A DNA stretch of 64,000 nucleotides from Neobacillus paridis (GCF_016765675.1 NZ_JAESWB010000115.1:1-64000); one strand, 5' to 3'; counted from the first letter of the stretch, positions 17,549 to 28,756 are shown. A program made the numbers and translations. The notes: generated by a model not told the origin, from the sequence alone.

Positions 17549-19919
17549 GAAGACCTTTTTAAAACGGCTTGAAATGCTATGCGGGAAAAGCTTTGCCGAA
17601 AGTACGCCAAGAGATCATTACCAAACGCTTGGTCAGATGATCCGTGAATTTGTCAGCAATGACTGGATTACAACGAATGAGCGCTATTGGGCATCAAAGA
17701 GAAAACAAGTCTATTATTTGTCAATCGAATATTTATTAGGCAAACTTTTACGGCAAAACTTAATCAATCTTGGGGTGGAGGCGATGGTTGAGCGCGGACT
17801 TCAGGAACTGGGAATAAATTTGACCGAGATAGAAGAAATAGAGCCTGATGCGGGCTTGGGGAATGGCGGCTTAGGAAGATTGGCCGCCTGTTTTTTAGAT
17901 TCGCTGGCTTCGCTCAATCTTCCTGGCCATGGGCATGGCATCCGCTACAAGCATGGCTTATTTGAACAAAAAATTGTTGATGGCTATCAGGTTGAATTGC
18001 CTGAGCAGTGGCTCAGAAGCGGCAATGTTTGGGAGGTTCGCAAAGCGGACTTGGCAGTCAGCATCTCATTTTGGGGCAATGTGGAAGCAAAAATTGAAAA
18101 TGATCGGCTCATCTTCCGGCATTTAAATGCTGAAAAGGTGACCGCTGTCCCTTACGATATCCCGGTTGTCGGCTTTAACACAAACACCGTCAATACGCTG
18201 AGACTCTGGAGCGCGGAGCCGGCACAATTTCCGTTTCATCAGGATGTTCTTAAATATAAGCGGGAAACGGAAGCTATTTCGGAGCTGCTTTACCCGGATG
18301 ATACTCATGATGAAGGAAAAATCCTTCGGCTAAAGCAGCAATATTTTCTAGTATCAGCATGTATACAGTCTATTTTACGTTCTTATAAGAAGCAGCATGC
18401 GAACCTGGAACAGCTGCACGAATATGTCTGCCTTCATATAAATGATACCCACCCGGTTCTGGCCATTCCGGAGCTGATGCGAATCTTGATGGATGAAGAG
18501 GGCTTCGGCTGGGACGAGGCATGGCATATTACAACGAATGCGATTTCCTATACCAATCATACGACCTTATCAGAAGCATTGGAAAAATGGCCGGTTCATA
18601 TTTTTCAACCACTCTTGCCAAGGATATATATGATTATCGAAGAAATTAACGAGCGTTTTTGCCGTATGCTTTGGGAGGAAACACCCGGTAATTGGGAAAG
18701 AATTAGCAGTCTCGCGATTATTGCCGACCATCAGGTGAAAATGGCCCATTTGGCAATCGTCGGCAGCTTTAGCGTTAATGGAGTGGCAAGACTGCATACA
18801 GAGATTTTAAAGGAACGGGTAATGAAGCCATTTTTCCAGTTGTATCCTGATAAATTTAATAATAAGACAAACGGGATTGCCTATCGCCGCTGGCTGTTAC
18901 AAGCAAATCCGCGGCTGTCCGCCTTGATTACAGAAGCAATCGGAGCAGAATGGACCCAATCAGCGGATAAACTAAAACAATTACTTCAATTCCAGCAAGA
19001 TGAACCATTTTTACAGCATTTAAAAAAAATCAAAACCGATAATAAGAAGCAGCTAGCAGAAATGATTTACAAACAGAATGGAATAGCTGTTGATTCAGAG
19101 GCCATTTTCGATGTCCAGGTAAAACGGCTTCATGCTTACAAAAGACAGCTTCTTAATGTTTTACACATTATGTATCTATATAATCGGATGAAAGCCGATT
19201 CCAGTTTTGAAATCGTTCCAAGGGTGTTTATTTTTGGGGCAAAGGCATCACCGGGATACTATTATGCTAAAAAGATTATCAAATTAATTAATACAGTAGC
19301 GGATAAGGTTAATACTGATCCGCAGATAGGTAATAGACTCAAAGTGGTTTTTTTGGAGAATTATCGCGTCTCCTTGGCAGAAAGGATTTTTCCGGCGGCA
19401 GATGTCAGCGAGCAAATTTCGACTGCCAGTAAAGAAGCTTCCGGAACAGGCAATATGAAATTTATGCTTAATGGAGCATTAACGATTGGAACATTGGATG
19501 GGGCGAATGTCGAAATTCATGAGCTTGTAGGGGAAGATAATATCTTTATCTTTGGACTGACAGCAGCAGAAGTCCTCCGTTATTATCAACATGGCGGTTA
19601 TGAATCGGTTGAGTATTATCATCATGATCAACGAATTCGTGAAGTCGTCGATCAGCTTGTGAACGGCTTTTTTCCTAATGTGTCCAATGAATTTGAACCC
19701 ATTTTCGATTCCTTACTTGGGGAAAACGATCAATATTTTGTTTTAAAGGATTTTGCTTCCTATACTACTACTCAAAAGAAAGTAAGTGAGGCTTTTAAAG
19801 ATTCAATCCGCTGGCAGCAAAAAAGTCTTATGAATATTGCCCATGCCGGTTATTTTTCCAGTGACCGGACAATCAAGGAATATGCAAGAGATATTTGGGG
19901 AATTTTACCTTATCAATAA
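17523..19919 (+). CDS. glgP: Glycogen phosphorylase
   Basis: 798 residues from ATG 17523, the same length as B. subtilis GlgP; an open frame extends upstream into glgA but GGGAGTG just before 17523 and the N-terminal [16 protein letters not shown] support this start. GT35 signatures include [21 protein letters not shown] and [28 protein letters not shown], with the pyridoxal-phosphate Lys near 646. It releases glucose-1-phosphate from glycogen ends. Last gene of the operon. Confidence 0.95.
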   Translation: MFSSKEQFKKTFLKRLEMLCGKSFAESTPRDHYQTLGQMIREFVSNDWITTNERYWASKRKQVYYLSIEYLLGKLLRQNLINLGVEAMVERGLQELGINLTEIEEIEPDAGLGNGGLGRLAACFLDSLASLNLPGHGHGIRYKHGLFEQKIVDGYQVELPEQWLRSGNVWEVRKADLAVSISFWGNVEAKIENDRLIFRHLNAEKVTAVPYDIPVVGFNTNTVNTLRLWSAEPAQFPFHQDVLKYKRETEAISELLYPDDTHDEGKILRLKQQYFLVSACIQSILRSYKKQHANLEQLHEYVCLHINDTHPVLAIPELMRILMDEEGFGWDEAWHITTNAISYTNHTTLSEALEKWPVHIFQPLLPRIYMIIEEINERFCRMLWEETPGNWERISSLAIIADHQVKMAHLAIVGSFSVNGVARLHTEILKERVMKPFFQLYPDKFNNKTNGIAYRRWLLQANPRLSALITEAIGAEWTQSADKLKQLLQFQQDEPFLQHLKKIKTDNKKQLAEMIYKQNGIAVDSEAIFDVQVKRLHAYKRQLLNVLHIMYLYNRMKADSSFEIVPRVFIFGAKASPGYYYAKKIIKLINTVADKVNTDPQIGNRLKVVFLENYRVSLAERIFPAADVSEQISTASKEASGTGNMKFMLNGALTIGTLDGANVEIHELVGEDNIFIFGLTAAEVLRYYQHGGYESVEYYHHDQRIREVVDQLVNGFFPNVSNEFEPIFDSLLGENDQYFVLKDFASYTTTQKKVSEAFKDSIRWQQKSLMNIAHAGYFSSDRTIKEYARDIWGILPYQ

Positions 19920-19922
19920 ACA

Positions 19923-19951
19923 AAAAGCTTCTGCAGCTTGCAGAAGCTTTT
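19923..19951. terminator. Bidirectional terminator between glgP and menA
   Basis: AAAAGCTTCTGCA and TGCAGAAGCTTTT form a perfect 13-bp stem with a three-base loop; A and T runs flank both sides, so it can serve the converging transcripts. Confidence 0.88.
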
Positions 19952-19957
19952 CAAATT

Positions 19958-20893
19958 CTAAAAGAAATGTCCGACAAAAATGCCGACGGTGAATAACAGT
20001 CCAAAAAAGGTATTGGTCTGCGCCGTGGCCTTCATCGCTGGAGCCATTTGAATTGGCAGGACGCCTTTATTAAAGACTTTGATTGCCTTGATTGGTTTGA
20101 TTGTGCTTAAAATGACAAGAGCCGTCCATATAGGTGCAACGCTGCTGATAATCAGCCCTAAAACCCAGAGATAGGAAAAGATAAACATCCCGGCTAATAA
20201 TATAACGGCTTTTTTCTTGCCTAACAGAACTGCCACGGTTTTGCGGCCATTCTCTTTATCACCGTCAAGGTCGCGAATATTGTTCGATAAATTAATCGCA
20301 CTGACTAAAATAAAAATTGGGATTGAAAACAGAATGCTTCCGCTGGTAATGGTTCCTGTTTGGATAAAGAAAGCAATTAAGATAATGAACATTCCCATAA
20401 AAAGACCGGAAAATAATTCACCAAAAGGTGTATAGGAAATAGGCAGCGGACCGCCGGTATACAGGTAGCCGACCGCCATACAAATAAGCCCGACAAGAGT
20501 TAAATACCAGCTGCTATTGGCGCAAATGTAAACCCCCAATAACAGGGCAATTCCATAACAGGCTAGAGCGAGCTGCATGACTGTCTTTGGTTTAATTCCG
20601 TCACGGACGATAGTACCGCCAATCCCGACTGAATGTTCAGAATCAAGCCCGCGTTTAAAGTCATAGTACTCATTAAACATATTAGTGGCTGCCTGAATTA
20701 ATAGGCTGGCAATTAACATCGCAAAGAAAAGTCCAAAGTGAAAACTTCCTTCTTTAAAAGCAAGTGCGGTGCCAAGTACAACAGGTACAAATGCTGCTGT
20801 TAATGTATGAGGACGGGTCATTTGCCACCACACTTGAAAACCCTTGTTGGCTTCAACAACCGGTTTCGCACCCTGCTGTAAATTAGGCTGCAT
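19958..20893 (-). CDS. menA: 1,4-dihydroxy-2-naphthoate polyprenyltransferase
   Basis: 311 residues from the ATG at 20893, preferred because GGGGAGGAG lies about ten bases upstream and the length equals the B. subtilis protein; the frame is open to 20935. UbiA-family motifs are NMFNEYYDFKRGLD near residue 80 and the second Asp motif NLSNNIRDLDGDKENGRKT near residue 205, with about eight membrane segments. It attaches the prenyl tail to DHNA, the membrane step of menaquinone synthesis. Divergent from the men operon. Confidence 0.93.
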   Translation of the reverse strand: MQPNLQQGAKPVVEANKGFQVWWQMTRPHTLTAAFVPVVLGTALAFKEGSFHFGLFFAMLIASLLIQAATNMFNEYYDFKRGLDSEHSVGIGGTIVRDGIKPKTVMQLALACYGIALLLGVYICANSSWYLTLVGLICMAVGYLYTGGPLPISYTPFGELFSGLFMGMFIILIAFFIQTGTITSGSILFSIPIFILVSAINLSNNIRDLDGDKENGRKTVAVLLGKKKAVILLAGMFIFSYLWVLGLIISSVAPIWTALVILSTIKPIKAIKVFNKGVLPIQMAPAMKATAQTNTFFGLLFTVGIFVGHFF

Positions 20894-21234
20894 ATGCCAT
20901 TCTCCTCCCCTTATATAGATCTCTAATTTCATCAAATTGTTACAATTTTATTAATATCCAACCCTAAGTGTAGGGAATTCACCAATGAGTGTCAATTAAA
21001 TTTTACTTTCAAAACTAGAAGATTCTCCCTACTTGGTAAATAGGGAGAAGTTCGTGAGAAAATGATAAAACACATTTTAACCATTACACGGAAATTTGAC
21101 ATATAATAAGGGATGAAACGGGGATAAATAGTGACAAGTCATGTTGACTTCTTTACAATTGGAGTTGTATCTTAAAAAAAGGGCTTACAAAATGGATGGC
21201 TGGCAGTCATTTCGGCTGTTTTGGAGGGATTTAT
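20894..21234. other. Divergent control region between menA and menF
   Basis: Contains a 9-bp-stem hairpin at 21023-21049 (TTCTCCCTA / TAGGGAGAA, nine-base loop) with no T run, and TATAAT at 21102-21107 as a likely -10 element for the men operon. No clear -35 was found at the normal distance. No gene is seen. Confidence 0.5.
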
Positions 21235-22635
21235 TTGTATACCATTCAGGAAACAGAAATAATTGAAAGGGGCCTTACGGCAGTTGACCGCGCAAAGGAA
21301 CTTGGTCGACCCGTATTGCTTAGTGAAGTGCATAAATTGGATGGCCTCAATCCATTTACATTTTTAAATTCCGGAGAAGAGCTGTTTTTAGGGGAAAGAT
21401 TTTTCTGGAAGGATCCAAAAGACGAGATTTTCCTGATTGGACTTGGAATTGCAAAACAGATTCAGTCGGTTCAGGCTACTGACCGCTTTTTTCGTGTGGA
21501 AAAAGAGTGGGAACAGATTTTAATGGACGGTCTCATCTTTAATTCCTATTCCACAATTGGCATTGGTCCGGTTCTTTTTGGCGGATTTTCTTTTGATCCA
21601 TATAAGAATAAAACGGAACTGTGGGCAAAATACCCTGATTCCCTCTTTTATTTACCTAAATATATGCTCACCATTATGAACAATGAGGCTTATTTAACGA
21701 CAAATGTTATTTGCCTGGAGGAGGATGATCCCTCTTTATTGGAGAAGATCTCCGTTGAACGCAATCAGCTGATGCTTTCATTTTATCTCAAGCACGAAGC
21801 AGAACCAGCAGTACTCAGTGAAATAAAAGAAATTTCAAAAGATAAATGGAAACGGTCTGTTGACGACGTCGCCAAGGAATTAAGCGGAGGGCCATTGAAG
21901 AAAGTTGTTTTGGCCCGTGAACTGAGGCTTATTTTTAACAAGCAGCTGGATACGGGAAAAATAATCGCGAACTTATATGAACAGCAGCATGAAAGCTTTA
22001 TCTTTGCACTGGAATCAAATGGGGATTGTTTTCTGGGGGCGACACCGGAAAGGCTCGTAAAAAAACATGGAACTGAGATTTTTTCCACCTGCCTGGCTGG
22101 TTCCATTTCTCGCGGAACTACAGCAGAGGAAGACAGGCGTTTAGGAGAAGAATTACTTCATGATCAAAAGAATTTAATTGAACATCATTATGTGGTGGAA
22201 ATGATCAGGGAAGCATTAGCGGAGTCATGTGATAAGATCATTCTTCCTGACCGGCCGCAATTAATGAAAATTAGAGATATTCAGCATCTTTACACACCTG
22301 TAATCGGAAAGGCACGTAAAGATTCATCATTGCTCAGATTAGTGGAAAAGCTGCATCCGACACCCGCTCTTGGCGGCCTGCCGCAAAAGCAAGCAGTTGA
22401 AAAAATTAGGCAGGTTGAGGAGCTTGACCGCGGTTTTTATGCTGCACCAATTGGCTGGCTTGATTACCAAGGGAACGGGGAGTTTGCGGTGGCAATCCGC
22501 TCCGGCTTAATTCAGGGGAACGAGGCATCGCTGTTTGCCGGCTGTGGAGTAGTGGCAGATTCTGATTCCGAAAGTGAATATTTGGAGACGGGCTTGAAAT
22601 TTAGACCAATGCTTAGAGCTCTTGGAGGGGAATAA
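21235..22635 (+). CDS. menF: Menaquinone-specific isochorismate synthase
   Basis: About 466 residues of the chorismate-utilising family. The C-terminal half has VVLARELRL, GATPERLVKKHGTEIFSTCLAGSISRG, HHYVVEMIRE and LHPTPALGGLP. It converts chorismate to isochorismate. TTG at 21235 is taken as the start because GGAGGG sits seven bases upstream; the frame is open to 21196. Its end overlaps nothing and menD starts one base after the stop region. Confidence 0.9.
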   Translation: MYTIQETEIIERGLTAVDRAKELGRPVLLSEVHKLDGLNPFTFLNSGEELFLGERFFWKDPKDEIFLIGLGIAKQIQSVQATDRFFRVEKEWEQILMDGLIFNSYSTIGIGPVLFGGFSFDPYKNKTELWAKYPDSLFYLPKYMLTIMNNEAYLTTNVICLEEDDPSLLEKISVERNQLMLSFYLKHEAEPAVLSEIKEISKDKWKRSVDDVAKELSGGPLKKVVLARELRLIFNKQLDTGKIIANLYEQQHESFIFALESNGDCFLGATPERLVKKHGTEIFSTCLAGSISRGTTAEEDRRLGEELLHDQKNLIEHHYVVEMIREALAESCDKIILPDRPQLMKIRDIQHLYTPVIGKARKDSSLLRLVEKLHPTPALGGLPQKQAVEKIRQVEELDRGFYAAPIGWLDYQGNGEFAVAIRSGLIQGNEASLFAGCGVVADSDSESEYLETGLKFRPMLRALGGE

Positions 22636-22636
22636 A

Positions 22637-24382
22637 ATGAGTCATCAAGAATCATTAACCGCATACCTTGCTGCCTTCGTGGCAGAATTGGTTCATTCAG
22701 GGATTAGCGATGTCGTCGTAAGTCCCGGTTCCCGGTCTACACCGATGGCAATGGTAATGGCAGAACATCCAAATTTAAAAGTTCATATTCATGTTGACGA
22801 ACGTTCAGCTGCCTTTTTTGCACTAGGGATTGCCAAAATAACCAATCGTCCGGTTGCCATTCTTTGTACTTCAGGAACGGCAGCAGCCAATTATTTCCCG
22901 GCGATTGTCGAAGCGCATTATGCCCGGGTTCCTTTGCTTGTATTGACTGCTGACAGACCGCCTGAATTAAGAGAAATTGGCGCGCCACAGGCAATTGACC
23001 AAATTCACCTATATGGACATCATGTCAAATGGTTTGCGGAAATGGCCCTGCCGGAGAAATCAGTAGATATGATTCGCTATGCCAGAACCGTTTGTTCCCG
23101 TGCTATTGCCATTGCGGGCAAGGCACCTGCTGGTCCGGTTCATTTGAATTTCCCGTTTCGGGAGCCGCTCATTCCACAATTGGATGAGAATCTCTTTCGA
23201 TTAACGGAGCGTCCGCAGGGGTATGTCAAGGTTCATAGTGGTGAGTTACTGATGGGTGACGGACATTTTCAGCAAGTTGCTGCGAGAGTGGACAATAGGC
23301 GGGGGATTATTGTTTGTGGAAACATTGCTGACGAAAGATTTGCCAATGCTGTAACCATGTTGGCTGAAGTCTTAAAGTTTCCTATTTTAGCGGATCCTTT
23401 ATCGCAGCTTAGAAGCGGCAAGCATGAATTAAAAAATATTATTGATACATACGACACTTTTTTACGGAATGAAGAGGCCAAGGCTTTCCTGAAGCCGGAG
23501 GTCATTATTCGTTTCGGAGCTATGCCCGTTTCTAAAGCATTAACATTCTTTATTAAAGAAAATCCTGAGGCCGATCAGTTTGTTATTGATGGCGGCGGCG
23601 ACTGGCGGGATCCGGCTGTTTTATCTACCGATATGATTTTTTGTCAGGAAACGAGCTTTTGTGAAAAGCTGTTACCATATGTAAAAGGAAATTCTTCACC
23701 GCAATACTTAAACGATTGGCAGCAAGTGAATACGGTGACAAAGGAAAGTATGACCAAAGTTCGTGAGCTGCCTGAGTTAAGTGAAGGAAAACTGTTCTAT
23801 CAATTGGCTGAACTGCTTCCGGAGGAAGCGACATTGTTTGTCGGAAACAGCATGCCTATTCGTGATCTGGACAGCTTTTTCCTGACCAATGGAAAAAATA
23901 TTAAAGTGATGGCCAATCGCGGAGCGAATGGTATTGATGGAACTGTTTCTACGGCACTTGGTGCGGCTCTTTATGCCAAATCGATGTATCTCGTCCTTGG
24001 CGATTTAACCTTTTTCCATGATTTAAATGGTTTATTGGCGGCAAAGAGGTTTAATATAGATATTCATATTATTCTGGTGAACAATAATGGCGGCGGTATT
24101 TTTTCTTTCTTGCCGCAGGCAGAGCATCCGAAACATTTTGAACTCCTTTTTGGGACACCATTGGATCTTGAATTTGAACATGCTGTCAAGATGTTTAACG
24201 GCCGCTTTACAAAAATAACCGATTGGGAGCACCTTCGTCTTGAAATGGAAAAATCTCAAGATATAAAAGGTTTAAATGTATATGAAATTACCACAAATAG
24301 AGAGCAAAATCGTGCCGAACATCGGGAATTTTGGCAGTTTGTTTCCCAGGAAATATCGAAATTTGTCAAAGGTGAGTTTTGA
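22637..24382 (+). CDS. menD: 2-succinyl-5-enolpyruvyl-6-hydroxy-3-cyclohexene-1-carboxylate synthase
   Basis: 581 residues, a thiamine-diphosphate enzyme. N-terminal SDVVVSPGSRSTPMAMVMAE and HVDERSAAFFALG (the catalytic Glu region), and near residue 455 GDLTFFHDLNGLLAAK and NNNGGGIFSFLPQ for cofactor binding. It joins isochorismate to 2-oxoglutarate. ATG 22637 follows GGAGGGG. Its TGA overlaps the menH ATG (TGATG). Confidence 0.95.
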   Translation: MSHQESLTAYLAAFVAELVHSGISDVVVSPGSRSTPMAMVMAEHPNLKVHIHVDERSAAFFALGIAKITNRPVAILCTSGTAAANYFPAIVEAHYARVPLLVLTADRPPELREIGAPQAIDQIHLYGHHVKWFAEMALPEKSVDMIRYARTVCSRAIAIAGKAPAGPVHLNFPFREPLIPQLDENLFRLTERPQGYVKVHSGELLMGDGHFQQVAARVDNRRGIIVCGNIADERFANAVTMLAEVLKFPILADPLSQLRSGKHELKNIIDTYDTFLRNEEAKAFLKPEVIIRFGAMPVSKALTFFIKENPEADQFVIDGGGDWRDPAVLSTDMIFCQETSFCEKLLPYVKGNSSPQYLNDWQQVNTVTKESMTKVRELPELSEGKLFYQLAELLPEEATLFVGNSMPIRDLDSFFLTNGKNIKVMANRGANGIDGTVSTALGAALYAKSMYLVLGDLTFFHDLNGLLAAKRFNIDIHIILVNNNGGGIFSFLPQAEHPKHFELLFGTPLDLEFEHAVKMFNGRFTKITDWEHLRLEMEKSQDIKGLNVYEITTNREQNRAEHREFWQFVSQEISKFVKGEF

Positions 24383-25197
24383 TGAAGTTTCTTGTAAATG
24401 ATGTTAACTACCATGTTGAGGTATGCGGCCGCGGTTTTCCCCTTGTGTTATTACATGGTTTCACCGGTGATTCCTCGACATGGACTCACTTTTGTGAACA
24501 GTTGGGGAAACATTCTCAGCTGATAATACCCGATATTATCGGACATGGGAAAACGGATCTTCCTGATGATTCCCAGCGGTATTCCATTGAAGCAGCGGCA
24601 CAGGATCTCAGCCTCATCCTTGACCAGCTTGGAATCAGGCAAATCGATTTGCTTGGTTATTCAATGGGCGGCAGACTTGCGTTAACGTTTGCCGTTCTTT
24701 TCCCTGAGCGGGTTAGAAAGTTGATTTTGGAAAGCTCCTCTCCAGGTCTCTTATCAGTTGAAGAAAGAAAGCAGCGTCGCGACAAGGACGCCGTACTTGC
24801 GCATTTTATCATCAAAAAAGGAATGGAGCAATTTGTTGATTATTGGGAAGAGATCCCATTATTTGCATCAATGAAACAACTTCCACAAGCCGCTAGGGAA
24901 AGAGTCAGGAAGCAGCGGCTCGCTAACTCACCTAAGGGGCTGGCGAACAGTCTGCTTTATATGGGGACAGGTTCCCAGCCATCTTGGTGGGAACGGCTGG
25001 AAACGCTTAAATGTGAAGTATTATTAATAACCGGGGAAAAGGATCAAAAGTTTTGTGGAATTGCTGAAAAAATGATCACTAGGCTGAAAAAAGCGATTTG
25101 GGTTTCGGTTCCCAATACCGGTCATGCAATTCATGTGGAAGATTGTGAAAAATTTGTTACAATAGTAAGTGACTTCTTGTCAATTGAGAAAAAATAA
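24382..25197 (+). CDS. menH: SHCHC synthase, alpha/beta hydrolase MenH
   Basis: 271 residues. Catalytic triad motifs are [12 protein letters not shown] (Ser94), GEKDQKF (Asp near 219) and [10 protein letters not shown] (His248); [10 protein letters not shown] near residue 26 forms the oxyanion region. It eliminates pyruvate from the MenD product. Overlap of start and stop with menD implies coupled translation. B. subtilis ytxM is the counterpart. Confidence 0.92.
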   Translation: MKFLVNDVNYHVEVCGRGFPLVLLHGFTGDSSTWTHFCEQLGKHSQLIIPDIIGHGKTDLPDDSQRYSIEAAAQDLSLILDQLGIRQIDLLGYSMGGRLALTFAVLFPERVRKLILESSSPGLLSVEERKQRRDKDAVLAHFIIKKGMEQFVDYWEEIPLFASMKQLPQAARERVRKQRLANSPKGLANSLLYMGTGSQPSWWERLETLKCEVLLITGEKDQKFCGIAEKMITRLKKAIWVSVPNTGHAIHVEDCEKFVTIVSDFLSIEKK

Positions 25198-25211
25198 GGA
25201 GGTTATATAGA

Positions 25212-26030
25212 ATGGCAGTAGAATGGGTTCCAGGCCGTAAGTACGATGAAATTATCTATGAAACATATAATGGAATTGCTAAAATTACGATTAACCGCCC
25301 TCATGTACATAATGCATTTACACCAAAGACCGTTGCCGAAATGATCGATGCGTTTGCCACTGCCCGTGATGATTCCAATATTGGTGTGATCATCCTGACA
25401 GGTGCCGGTGATAAGGCATTCTGTTCTGGCGGAGACCAAAAAGTTCGCGGTCACGGCGGTTATGTTGGGGAGGATCAAATCCCAAGGTTAAATGTTCTAG
25501 ATTTGCAGCACTTAATTAGGATTATTCCCAAACCGGTTGTCGCCATGGTTAAGGGTTATGCGATTGGCGGAGGCCATGTCTTGCATGTTGTCTGTGATTT
25601 AACGATTGCCGCAGATAACGCGATTTTCGGTCAGACAGGCCCTAAGGTGGGGAGCTTTGATGCCGGTTATGGTTCTGGTTATTTGGCAAGAATTGTTGGT
25701 CATAAAAAAGCCCGGGAAATTTGGTACTTATGCCGTCAATACAATGCGCAGGAAGCATTGGATATGGGCTTGGTCAATGCCGTTGTACCGCTTGAACAGG
25801 TTGAAGATGAAACGATTAAATGGTGTGAGGAAATGCTTGAAAAGAGTCCGACTGCGTTGCGTTTCTTGAAAGCCGCGATGAATGCCGATACGGATGGATT
25901 AGCAGGATTACAGCAATTTGCCGGTGATGCTACATTGCTTTATTATACAACAGATGAAGCGAAGGAAGGCCGCGATGCCTTTAAAGAAAAGCGGAAGCCA
26001 AATTTTGGACAATTCCCGCGTTTTCCATAA
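25212..26030 (+). CDS. menB: 1,4-dihydroxy-2-naphthoyl-CoA synthase
   Basis: 272 residues of the crotonase fold: [24 protein letters not shown] near residue 75, [44 protein letters not shown], and the C-terminal [16 protein letters not shown] typical of MenB. It closes the second naphthoate ring of succinylbenzoyl-CoA. AAGGAGG ten bases before the ATG. A hairpin with T run separates it from menE. Confidence 0.96.
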   Translation: MAVEWVPGRKYDEIIYETYNGIAKITINRPHVHNAFTPKTVAEMIDAFATARDDSNIGVIILTGAGDKAFCSGGDQKVRGHGGYVGEDQIPRLNVLDLQHLIRIIPKPVVAMVKGYAIGGGHVLHVVCDLTIAADNAIFGQTGPKVGSFDAGYGSGYLARIVGHKKAREIWYLCRQYNAQEALDMGLVNAVVPLEQVEDETIKWCEEMLEKSPTALRFLKAAMNADTDGLAGLQQFAGDATLLYYTTDEAKEGRDAFKEKRKPNFGQFPRFP

Positions 26031-26039
26031 TGAACAGTT

Positions 26040-26070
26040 CAGCTTGATGGGTTTCCATCAGGCTGTTTTT
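26040..26070 (+). terminator. Terminator-like hairpin between menB and menE
   Basis: CAGCTTGATGG pairs with CCATCAGGCTG (one G-U), followed by TTTTT. Because menE and menC continue downstream in the same direction without an obvious new promoter, it may be a partial terminator that lowers menEC expression. Confidence 0.75.
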
Positions 26071-26094
26071 CTTAAGAAATGCAGGTGAATAAAG

Positions 26095-27588
26095 ATGGAC
26101 AATAAAATGCCGAATTTTTTAACGAGAAGGGCGTTTTTAACCCCTGAACGAACGGTTGTTTGTTTTCAAGAACAATCATTAACCTTTAAAGAATTGTACG
26201 ATCGTTCTTACCAAACAGCCGGACAGCTGCAAAAACTTGGAGTAAAGAACGGTCAGTTTACTGCAGTTTTATTAAAAAATCATCTCGATACCATTGTGAT
26301 TTTATTTGCACTCCAGCTATTAGGAACAAAAACGGTGATCTTGAATTGCCGCTTGACCGCGGCCGAATTGCTGTGGCAGCTGCAGGATTCGCAGGCATCT
26401 GTGTTAATAGTTGAAGATTGCTTTGCCGATTTAAAGCAGCAATTTACCGAACAGCTCCCCACTTTAATATCGGTAACAAAGACAATGTTGTTTGCCCAGG
26501 AGCAAGTGCAGCCGAAACTTTTAGAAGAGGTCAGTTTGGATGAGATTTGTACCATTATGTATACTTCCGGGACAACCGGGAAGCCCAAAGGGGTTATTCA
26601 GACATATGGCAACCATTGGTGGAGTGCTGTCGGTTCAGCGTTAAACTTGGGGCTGACAGACCAGGATTGCTGGCTATGTACTGTGCCGTTATTTCATATC
26701 AGCGGTTTCTCTATTTTAATGCGCAGTGTGATTTATGGGATGCCGATTGTCCTACATGAAAAGTTTTCTGAGCAAAAAACGATTCGTGATATCAAAGATA
26801 AGCGGGTAACGATTATGTCGGTGGTTGGCACGATGCTCTCACGAATCGTTGATACCCTGGAGGACGAGCGGCTGCCGAAGGAGTTTCGCTGTATGCTCCT
26901 GGGCGGCGGTCCGGCACCTTTGCCATTACTGAAGACATGTGTTGAAAAGCAAATTCCTGTGTTTCAAACATATGGGATGACCGAAACCTCTTCACAAATC
27001 GTCACCCTTTCACCGGAATACAGCCTGACTAAGCTTGGTTCTGCCGGAAAACCATTATTCCCATCAGAAATCCGAATTGAACGAATCGACGGGGCCACAG
27101 CACAGCCGGGAGAAGCAGGGGAAATCGTCGTAAAAGGGCCGAATGTGACAAGCGGTTATTTAAATCGTGAGGATGCTACCGCAGAAAAAATTCGCCAGGG
27201 CTGGTTGTATACCGGAGATGTAGGTTACTTGGATGAGGAAGGGTTTCTATTTGTCCTTGATAGGCGCTCAGATTTAATTATTTCCGGCGGCGAAAATATT
27301 TACCCGGCTGAAATCGAAGCGGTACTATTAGCCCATCCCGATATTTTAGAGGCAGGCGTTACCGCTGTTGATGATAAGGATTGGGGTCAGGTGCCGGCTG
27401 CTTTTATCGTCACCAGGAATGGCCGGGACATACCTGTTGATGAACTACAGCAATTTTGCCGCAATCGGTTGGCAAAATACAAAATCCCTAAGTTTTTTTA
27501 TCTAATAGACCGGCTGCCAAGAAATGCGGCAAAAAAGTTGCTGCGCAGAACCTTAAGAGATTGGGTGAATGAAGGAAGGTTCCGTTAA
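26095..27588 (+). CDS. menE: o-Succinylbenzoate-CoA ligase
   Basis: 497 residues of the adenylate-forming family. The phosphate-binding motif IMYTSGTTGKPKGVIQTYGN is near residue 155, YGMTETSSQIV near 300, YTGDVGYLDEEGF near 375 and the C-terminal Lys in the RNAAKKLLRR segment. It makes o-succinylbenzoyl-CoA, the MenB substrate. The final base overlaps the menC ATG. Confidence 0.94.
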   Translation: MDNKMPNFLTRRAFLTPERTVVCFQEQSLTFKELYDRSYQTAGQLQKLGVKNGQFTAVLLKNHLDTIVILFALQLLGTKTVILNCRLTAAELLWQLQDSQASVLIVEDCFADLKQQFTEQLPTLISVTKTMLFAQEQVQPKLLEEVSLDEICTIMYTSGTTGKPKGVIQTYGNHWWSAVGSALNLGLTDQDCWLCTVPLFHISGFSILMRSVIYGMPIVLHEKFSEQKTIRDIKDKRVTIMSVVGTMLSRIVDTLEDERLPKEFRCMLLGGGPAPLPLLKTCVEKQIPVFQTYGMTETSSQIVTLSPEYSLTKLGSAGKPLFPSEIRIERIDGATAQPGEAGEIVVKGPNVTSGYLNREDATAEKIRQGWLYTGDVGYLDEEGFLFVLDRRSDLIISGGENIYPAEIEAVLLAHPDILEAGVTAVDDKDWGQVPAAFIVTRNGRDIPVDELQQFCRNRLAKYKIPKFFYLIDRLPRNAAKKLLRRTLRDWVNEGRFR

Positions 27589-28694
27589 TGAAAATCACTG
27601 CTGTCGAGCTATTTATCATCAAAATGCCATTAAAGGCTCCATTTATAACTCACCTAGGGACTGTTCAGGATCGGGAAGGGATTATCGTCAAAATAACGGA
27701 TCAAGAGGGAATGACCGGGTATGGTGAAGGTGTTGCTTTTTCCACCCCATGGTATACAGAGGAAACGGTAAAAACAAGCATCCATATGCTGACCGACGTG
27801 TTAATTCCTGTATTGCAAACACATCCAATCGACCATCCGGACGAGGCAGCGGAGCTTTTCAAATCTGTTCGCCGAAACAACATGGCCAAGGCCGGGTTGG
27901 AAACAGCCCTTTGGGATTTGTATGCAAAACAGCAGGCTCTGTCACTGTCAAAGATACTGGGTGGGACACGCCAAGAAGTTGCCTCGGGAGTGGTGGTCGC
28001 GGCCGATTCTCTGACAAACGCTCTGAAACAAATCGAAAGCTACCTGGAAGATGGTTATCAACGGATAAAAGTAAAAATCAGTCCAGAGCAGGACTATCGA
28101 TTTTTAGCAGAAATCAGAAAACGTTATCCGCTGCTTCCCATACTGGCTGATGCCAATTCAGCTTATAGTTTAGATGATCTTGACCGCCTAAGAGCCCTTG
28201 ATGAACTCAATTTGCTGATGATTGAGCAACCGCTGGGACATGATGATATCATTGAACATGCGAGGCTGCAAAAACAAATAAAAACGCCAATTTGTCTTGA
28301 TGAAAGTATCGTAACTTTTGACGATGCCAGAAAAGCGGTGGAGTTGGGAAGCTGTAAGGTGATTAATATAAAAGTGGGCCGTGTGGGCGGTCTTTCCGAA
28401 GCAAAGCGGATTCATGATTATTGTGTTGAGCAGGAAATTCCAGTTTGGTGTGGGGGAATGATTGAGTTTGGAATTTCTCGGGCTCATAATATTGCTCTTG
28501 CCTCTTTACAAGGCTTTTCCATCCCTGGAGATATTTCTGCTTCGAGCCGTTTTTGGGAGGAGGATATTATCTTACCTGAAGTATCAGTTGAAAACGGCGT
28601 GATTCAAGTACCCAACAGTCCTGGAATCGGGTTTGCCATTAATGAAAAAAGACTGAAGGAAACAACAATTGCTACAAAAGTATTTCCAATTTAA
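27588..28694 (+). CDS. menC: o-Succinylbenzoate synthase
   Basis: 368 residues of the enolase superfamily (MLE subgroup). Catalytic Lys lies in YQRIKVKISP near residue 160; metal ligands are in LADANSAY, MIEQPL and LDESI; a second Lys follows in NIKVGRVGG. It dehydrates SHCHC to o-succinylbenzoate, which MenE activates. ATG overlaps the menE stop. Last gene of menFDHBEC. Confidence 0.93.
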   Translation: MKITAVELFIIKMPLKAPFITHLGTVQDREGIIVKITDQEGMTGYGEGVAFSTPWYTEETVKTSIHMLTDVLIPVLQTHPIDHPDEAAELFKSVRRNNMAKAGLETALWDLYAKQQALSLSKILGGTRQEVASGVVVAADSLTNALKQIESYLEDGYQRIKVKISPEQDYRFLAEIRKRYPLLPILADANSAYSLDDLDRLRALDELNLLMIEQPLGHDDIIEHARLQKQIKTPICLDESIVTFDDARKAVELGSCKVINIKVGRVGGLSEAKRIHDYCVEQEIPVWCGGMIEFGISRAHNIALASLQGFSIPGDISASSRFWEEDIILPEVSVENGVIQVPNSPGIGFAINEKRLKETTIATKVFPI

Positions 28695-28722
28695 AGAACC
28701 AGACAAAAATGCCTGGTTCTTT
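28694..28722. terminator. Terminator after menC
   Basis: AAAGAACCAG and CTGGTTCTTT pair around a nine-base loop. It lies between menC and the convergent znuA-like gene. Confidence 0.82.
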
Positions 28723-28756
28723 CATTAATTACTCAGTAGACAGCAAGGGAAGAAAG

